The translations under genes and the position numbers were made by a program. Below are positions 48,741-52,630 of a stretch of DNA of 52,630 bases, one piece after another (positions within the stretch are counted from its first letter, which is position 1; every line of letters starts with the position of its first letter). Source of the DNA: Gammaproteobacteria bacterium (GTDB lineage Bacteria > Pseudomonadota > Gammaproteobacteria > Xanthomonadales > SZUA-36); the NCBI GenBank assembly GCA_021772915.1, contig JAJFLB010000034.1:1-52630 (forward strand), given 5' to 3'. The notes below the pieces were generated by a model, which was not told the DNA's origin, did no database searches, and saw only the letters and a program-made list of their open reading frames with translations.

Positions 48741-50230
48741 CCACGGGTAAAGACAGCGGAACACTCATTCAATCCCAACTCATTATTGACGGTGAATGGC
48801 GGCCGGCCCTGGCTGGACGCACCTACGAGACCAGGAACCCTGCCAACCCGGATGAGGTTGTCGGTTTGGCCGCCCGTGCTGACAAGCAGGATGTGGACCT
48901 GGCAGTCAACGCTGCGGCAAAGGCATTCCCAGCATGGTCTGGCTTGTCGTTTGAGGAAAGAGCCAGTTATCTGCGAAAGGTCGCAGAACACATCGTAGCT
49001 GATGAAAAAGAACTGAAAACTAGAATCAGAACATTCACCCGCGAGCACGGCAAGGTGTTGCGTGAAGCCACAATGGAGCTTACCCGTCTTGGCGACCGGT
49101 TTAACTTCTGTGCCAGCCAGGCAGAGCGTCTTGCAAGTGATGAGGTGCTACACGGCCCACCGTTTGACACCCTGATCACCCGCCAGGCCCGCGGTGTAGC
49201 CGTTTTGATCGTGCCGTGGAACTGGCCATTATCAATCCTAGGGGCCAAGTTGCCACAGGCACTGATCGCGGGCAACACGGTGGTCATTAAGCCGGCCCAG
49301 CGCGCCGCCATGGCACCGTGCCTGACCATGCGGCTGATGGCAGAGGTTCTTCCGCCCGGAGTCCTCAACGTGATTACGGGCTCGTCTGCCGAGATTGGAG
49401 ATGCGTTGGTCGGACACCCCCAGGTGAGCAAGATCAATTTTACCGGTGGTGTCGAGACCGGCAAGCACGTGATGCGGGTCGCCGCGGATACACTCAAACC
49501 GGTGACCCTTGAACTCGGTGGCAACGATGCGGCACTGGTGCTGGACGACGCCTTGCTCGACGATGCTGCAATTCAGCGAATGGTGCTCGGTACATTCCTG
49601 ACCACCGGCCAGGTGTGCATGGCCATCAAGCGGATTTACGTGCACCGGTCGCGTTACGATGAGTTGCTCAGTGCGTTTATGGCTGCAACTGACCGCTACG
49701 TGGTCGGTAACGGTCTCAACGCCGAGGTTTCCATGGGGCCGTTGAACAACGCGTCCCAGTTGAAGATTGTGCAGACCTTTATAGAGGACGCCAGGCAGCG
49801 TGGCGCTGACATTCATGAACTGGGTCAGATTGACGATGAAGAGACTTATAACAAAGGCTATTTTCAAAGACCTGTGGTGGTAACCGGAGCAGATAACAGC
49901 ATGAAAATAGTCGCCGAGGAACAATTCGGTCCGGCTATTGCGATTATGCCTTTCGAAACCGATGAAGAGGCGATACAACTTGCCAATGACTCCGAGTTCG
50001 GTCTGTGTTCTTCAGTCTGGACAGAGGACCGGGAGCGTGCATTGAGCGTAGCAAGACGACTCGAAGCGGGTTATACCTACTTGAACGCACACGGCCCGAC
50101 TGCCCAGGACAACCGGGCGCCATTTGGCGGTTTTAAACACAGCGGCATAGGGCGGAATCTCGGCTACGAGGGTATCATGGAGTTCCTGGAGCCCCACAGC
50201 ATATCCAGCCCAACCGGCTGGTTGTCCTGA
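48737..50230 (+). CDS. Aldehyde dehydrogenase (coniferyl aldehyde dehydrogenase-like)
   Basis: The 497-residue protein has all ALDH motifs: VPWNWPLSI, VVIKPAQRA, INFTGGVETG, catalytic Glu259 (VTLELGGNDA) and Cys294 (TTGQVCMAIKRI), and FGPAIAIMPF. No signal peptide, so cytoplasmic. It would oxidise the aldehyde formed by the GMC enzyme, with NAD(P)+. The start overlaps DUF3179 (ATGA), so the two are translationally coupled. Confidence 0.93.
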   Translation: MTTGKDSGTLIQSQLIIDGEWRPALAGRTYETRNPANPDEVVGLAARADKQDVDLAVNAAAKAFPAWSGLSFEERASYLRKVAEHIVADEKELKTRIRTFTREHGKVLREATMELTRLGDRFNFCASQAERLASDEVLHGPPFDTLITRQARGVAVLIVPWNWPLSILGAKLPQALIAGNTVVIKPAQRAAMAPCLTMRLMAEVLPPGVLNVITGSSAEIGDALVGHPQVSKINFTGGVETGKHVMRVAADTLKPVTLELGGNDAALVLDDALLDDAAIQRMVLGTFLTTGQVCMAIKRIYVHRSRYDELLSAFMAATDRYVVGNGLNAEVSMGPLNNASQLKIVQTFIEDARQRGADIHELGQIDDEETYNKGYFQRPVVVTGADNSMKIVAEEQFGPAIAIMPFETDEEAIQLANDSEFGLCSSVWTEDRERALSVARRLEAGYTYLNAHGPTAQDNRAPFGGFKHSGIGRNLGYEGIMEFLEPHSISSPTGWLS

Positions 50231-50274
50231 GGAAGCCAAGAAGGCCTACCCGGTCGTCCTATGAGGGATTTGAT

Positions 50275-50931
50275 TTGAGCAGACAATCCGCAAGCAGTAA
50301 AGGTAGCGCAAGCAGAGCTGGCGCCGTACCCGCATCTAAACGTGGTCAGAAAAGAAAGGCGAGTATTGTAGACGCCGCCACCATGTTGTTCCTTAAAAAC
50401 GGCTACAGTGAAACCTCTGTTAACACGATTGTCACCCTCTCGGGTGGTTCCAAAGCAACTTTTTACAGTTACTTTCCGACCAAGGACATGCTGCTCAGGG
50501 CGGTGGTTGACGGTATTGTATCCAACCGGGAGGAACCTGAACTGCAAGCTTCAGAAGACATCCGGGTGGCGCTGGTGACATATTGCGAGCACCGGATGCG
50601 GATTATTTTCTCGCGTCAGCATCGCGCTTTGCTGCGGCTGATTATCGCAGAGCGGGAGCACTTTCCGGATATCGCAGCAATGTATTACAAACGCGGCCCC
50701 CAACGCAGCCACGATATTCTGGTGGAGTACATGCAGGAATTGAAAAGACGTGGGCGGTTGGATATAGAAAGCGCCGAGGAATCTGCAGAGTTTTTCATCG
50801 GCATGCTGCTGCACCAGTGGTACAGCCGCCAATTATTCCTGCGCTCTGCACCACCCACGACCAAAGCCATGCGCGAGCGCGCCGATCATGTTGTCGGGCG
50901 CTTTCTCGAAGCATTCCGCAAGCTCTCCTGA
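50275..50931 (+). CDS. TetR-family repressor
   Basis: The 218-residue protein has the TetR HTH: RKASIVDAATMLFLKNGYSETSVNTIVTLSGGSKATFYSYFPTKDMLLRAV (about residues 27-77) and a helical ligand-binding domain. Start codon TTG 50275 (SRQSASSKG); a basic, Ser-rich N-terminus precedes the HTH. It is the only regulator in the locus and the best candidate for the ACTGTAC-N-GTACAGT operators, though no copy of that site lies before its own gene. Confidence 0.9.
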   Translation: MSRQSASSKGSASRAGAVPASKRGQKRKASIVDAATMLFLKNGYSETSVNTIVTLSGGSKATFYSYFPTKDMLLRAVVDGIVSNREEPELQASEDIRVALVTYCEHRMRIIFSRQHRALLRLIIAEREHFPDIAAMYYKRGPQRSHDILVEYMQELKRRGRLDIESAEESAEFFIGMLLHQWYSRQLFLRSAPPTTKAMRERADHVVGRFLEAFRKLS

Positions 50932-50985
50932 AGTCTTCGCTTGCTGTGCGTCCCTGACAACCATCGCTGGGACCAGAGGCAGTAA

Positions 50986-52617
50986 ATGAGAAACCGACTC
51001 TTTGCTAGCTGGCTAATGTGCGGCGTGGCCGTATGGATACTCAGCACACCACGTGTGGCGCATCCACTTAATTGTGAGAGTCTGCGTAGTCTGGATGAAA
51101 CGTGGGTCAGTTTGCTTGAAGTTGAAAGGGTCTCGGCCAATGACGCTTTGCCCACCCACTGCCGTGTGCACGGCGTTTTACCCCCGGCAGTGCATTTTGA
51201 ATTGCGCTTACCCGAGCCCTGGAATGGCAAGTTCCTGATGGTCGGCAATGGCGGATATCTGGGTATGTTTTTCGATCAGTCCTACGGTCTTGCCCGTGGT
51301 TACGCGACCGCATCCACCGACACCGGGCACTCCGGCCCGGACCCAAGGTTCGCTTTCAATAACCGCGAGGCCGAGCTTGACTTTGCTTATCGGGCTATAC
51401 ACGTCACTGTACTAACAGCCCGCCGTTTGATCGAAGAATTCTATGGGCGCGGACCACAATATGCCTATTTTCGGGGCTGCTCGACTGGGGGCCGCCAGGG
51501 TCTGATGGAGGCACAGCGTTTTCCAGATGATTTCGACGGCTGGAGTATTGGCGCGCCACTCTACGATTACACTGACAAGCAGATCTACAATGCCTCCTGG
51601 GTAGCACACGCCATGTTTGCGGACAACCGAAAAGGCTATGTGCCACGTACAAAACTGGAGGCTCTCGCTAAATCCGTGTTGGCGCAATGCGATGGTATCG
51701 ACGGTCTGGAAGACGGTTTGATCGACGATCCACGCCAATGTGATTTCGATCCGGAACAGCACCTTGAGCTGTGTTCCGATAATCGGGACCTGGCCCATTG
51801 TTTCAGCCATGACCAGATTGAGGCGATCGCAAAGATCTACGCCGGCCCGCCCGGGGGTCAATATCCCGGGCATGTCAAGGGCGGTGAATGGATGGCCGCA
51901 CCAGCCGGGCAGATGACGGGCGGCTGGGATACTTTCATCACCGGAATCATGCGGCCAGGTAAAGAAACCAGCAACACCATCGGTCAAATGGACCTTGATC
52001 CTTATGGTGGAAATGAATTCATGCCGGTGCAAATGCGTAATGCGACCAGTTTTTTCAAATATCTCGCTTTTGAGCGGGATCAGCCGGAGTTCGATGTATT
52101 GATCGACCTTGATTTTGCCCACGTCCCCGACACTTCGTTCATGGCCGGGATGATGAACGCCGACGATCCAGATCTTGGCTACCTGCTCAAGTCCGGTAAA
52201 AAAATGATCCTTTGGCATGGCTGGGCAGACGTCGGTTTGAACCCGTTGCGCACGATCCGGTACTTTGAATCCGTTCAACAAACCACGGGCGTGGAAGCCG
52301 CGACGGATTTTCTCCGGCTGTTCATGGTCCCCGGTATGTACCATTGCGAAGGGGGGCCGGGTCCCGACCTGTTTGACGATCTGGGAGCATTGGAGTCCTG
52401 GGTGGAAAACGGCGTGGCCCCGGAACGGATGAATGCCTATAAGACCGTCGGAGCCAATGACTTCTACCCCGAAAGAAAACCGGCAGGGGTCAATGCTGCC
52501 GAAGACCGGTTACTCCGCTCGCGCCCCCTGTGCGCCTACCCAAAAGTGGCGCGCTACCAAGGCCGGGGCAGTAGTGATCGGGAAGAAAATTTCAGTTGTG
52601 TAAATCCGCCACGCTAG
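50986..52617 (+). CDS. Exported tannase/feruloyl esterase-family hydrolase
   Basis: The 543-residue protein has signal peptide MRNRLFASWLMCGVAVWILS and the tannase-family layout. The nucleophile is in FRGCSTGGRQG (Cys165-Ser166), the acid is Asp414 (HGWADVGLNP) and the His is in MVPGMYHCEGG (His452-Cys453), so the CS-D-HC disulfide motif is intact. A lid with DGIDGLEDGLIDDPRQCDFDP (calcium-binding loop) is present. Substrates of the family are aromatic esters such as feruloyl, galloyl or terephthalate esters. Periplasmic; 54 bases after the TetR gene. Confidence 0.92.
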   Translation: MRNRLFASWLMCGVAVWILSTPRVAHPLNCESLRSLDETWVSLLEVERVSANDALPTHCRVHGVLPPAVHFELRLPEPWNGKFLMVGNGGYLGMFFDQSYGLARGYATASTDTGHSGPDPRFAFNNREAELDFAYRAIHVTVLTARRLIEEFYGRGPQYAYFRGCSTGGRQGLMEAQRFPDDFDGWSIGAPLYDYTDKQIYNASWVAHAMFADNRKGYVPRTKLEALAKSVLAQCDGIDGLEDGLIDDPRQCDFDPEQHLELCSDNRDLAHCFSHDQIEAIAKIYAGPPGGQYPGHVKGGEWMAAPAGQMTGGWDTFITGIMRPGKETSNTIGQMDLDPYGGNEFMPVQMRNATSFFKYLAFERDQPEFDVLIDLDFAHVPDTSFMAGMMNADDPDLGYLLKSGKKMILWHGWADVGLNPLRTIRYFESVQQTTGVEAATDFLRLFMVPGMYHCEGGPGPDLFDDLGALESWVENGVAPERMNAYKTVGANDFYPERKPAGVNAAEDRLLRSRPLCAYPKVARYQGRGSSDREENFSCVNPPR

Positions 52618-52630
52618 TGCGTTGTAATTA

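Noticed and set aside
49238-49978. 246-codon antisense ORF in the aldehyde dehydrogenase gene
   Set aside because: Opposite strand of a fully conserved ALDH; His/Arg-rich shadow.
50931-50985. A third operator copy near TetR or the esterase gene
   Set aside because: No ACTGTAC-N-GTACAGT or close variant is present in these gaps; regulation of these genes is unknown.
51412-52344. 310-codon antisense ORF in the tannase-family gene
   Set aside because: Shadow frame of a conserved enzyme with intact catalytic motifs on the + strand.

Overview
The window looks like chromosome from a Gammaproteobacterium, probably marine. The reasons are VCR-like attC sites, a TonB-dependent receptor of the large substrate type, an IPTL-CTERM-like protein, a TPR-sulfotransferase and Tat-exported enzymes. 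I cannot name the genus. No rRNA, tRNA, CRISPR array, replication origin or integron integrase was seen.

Region 1 (about 1.4-22.9 kb) is a large integron cassette array. Some 37 intact, damaged or residual attC sites separate small genes, nearly all on the + strand. The cargo is typical of sedentary chromosomal integrons: small membrane proteins, lipoproteins, GFA, VOC/glyoxalase, HIT, SnoaL-like, PPOX, DUF3291, DUF1428 and DUF3024 proteins, a pseudopilin-like protein, a CPBP-like membrane protein, an alpha/beta hydrolase, an RsgA GTPase and three toxin-antitoxin pairs (Phd/ParE, an inverted ParDE, HigBA). The array is partly decayed. It contains nonsense mutations near gene starts, frameshifts, a truncated cassette relic, two attC sites collapsed to 20 bp in the same way, and a terminal attC cut off against a gene remnant. 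An IS110-family element sits inside one attC. Its leader region carries hairpins and two short matches to the split attC, so it may encode a guide (bridge) RNA. No intI lies next to the first recognisable attC, so within this window the array behaves as a CALIN (attC cluster lacking an integrase).

Region 2 (22.9-39.5 kb) is ordinary chromosome: a CBM9-like secreted protein, a TPR-sulfotransferase, an IS5 remnant, a beta-propeller surface protein, an Asp/Asn hydroxylase-like protein, an S9 peptidase lipoprotein, a Na+/solute symporter overlapping a CmcJ/NvfI-like oxygenase, two overlapping membrane GTPases, DapA, an archaeal-type homoserine kinase and an exported RidA protein. A beta-propeller gene lies at the left edge (128-1084).

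Region 3 (39.6-52.6 kb) looks like one catabolic locus: TonB-dependent receptor, Tat-exported amidase, GMC oxidoreductase with a gluconate-dehydrogenase subunit-3-like partner, metallo-beta-lactamase-fold protein, DUF3179 membrane protein, aldehyde dehydrogenase, TetR regulator and tannase/feruloyl-esterase-family hydrolase. A 15-bp palindrome ACTGTAC-N-GTACAGT lies just downstream of a sigma70-like promoter at both key control points: before the receptor gene, and between the divergent MBL and DUF3179 genes. The simplest model is a TetR-controlled system that imports an ester or amide substrate, hydrolyses it, and oxidises the released alcohol to aldehyde and acid. The substrate is unknown.
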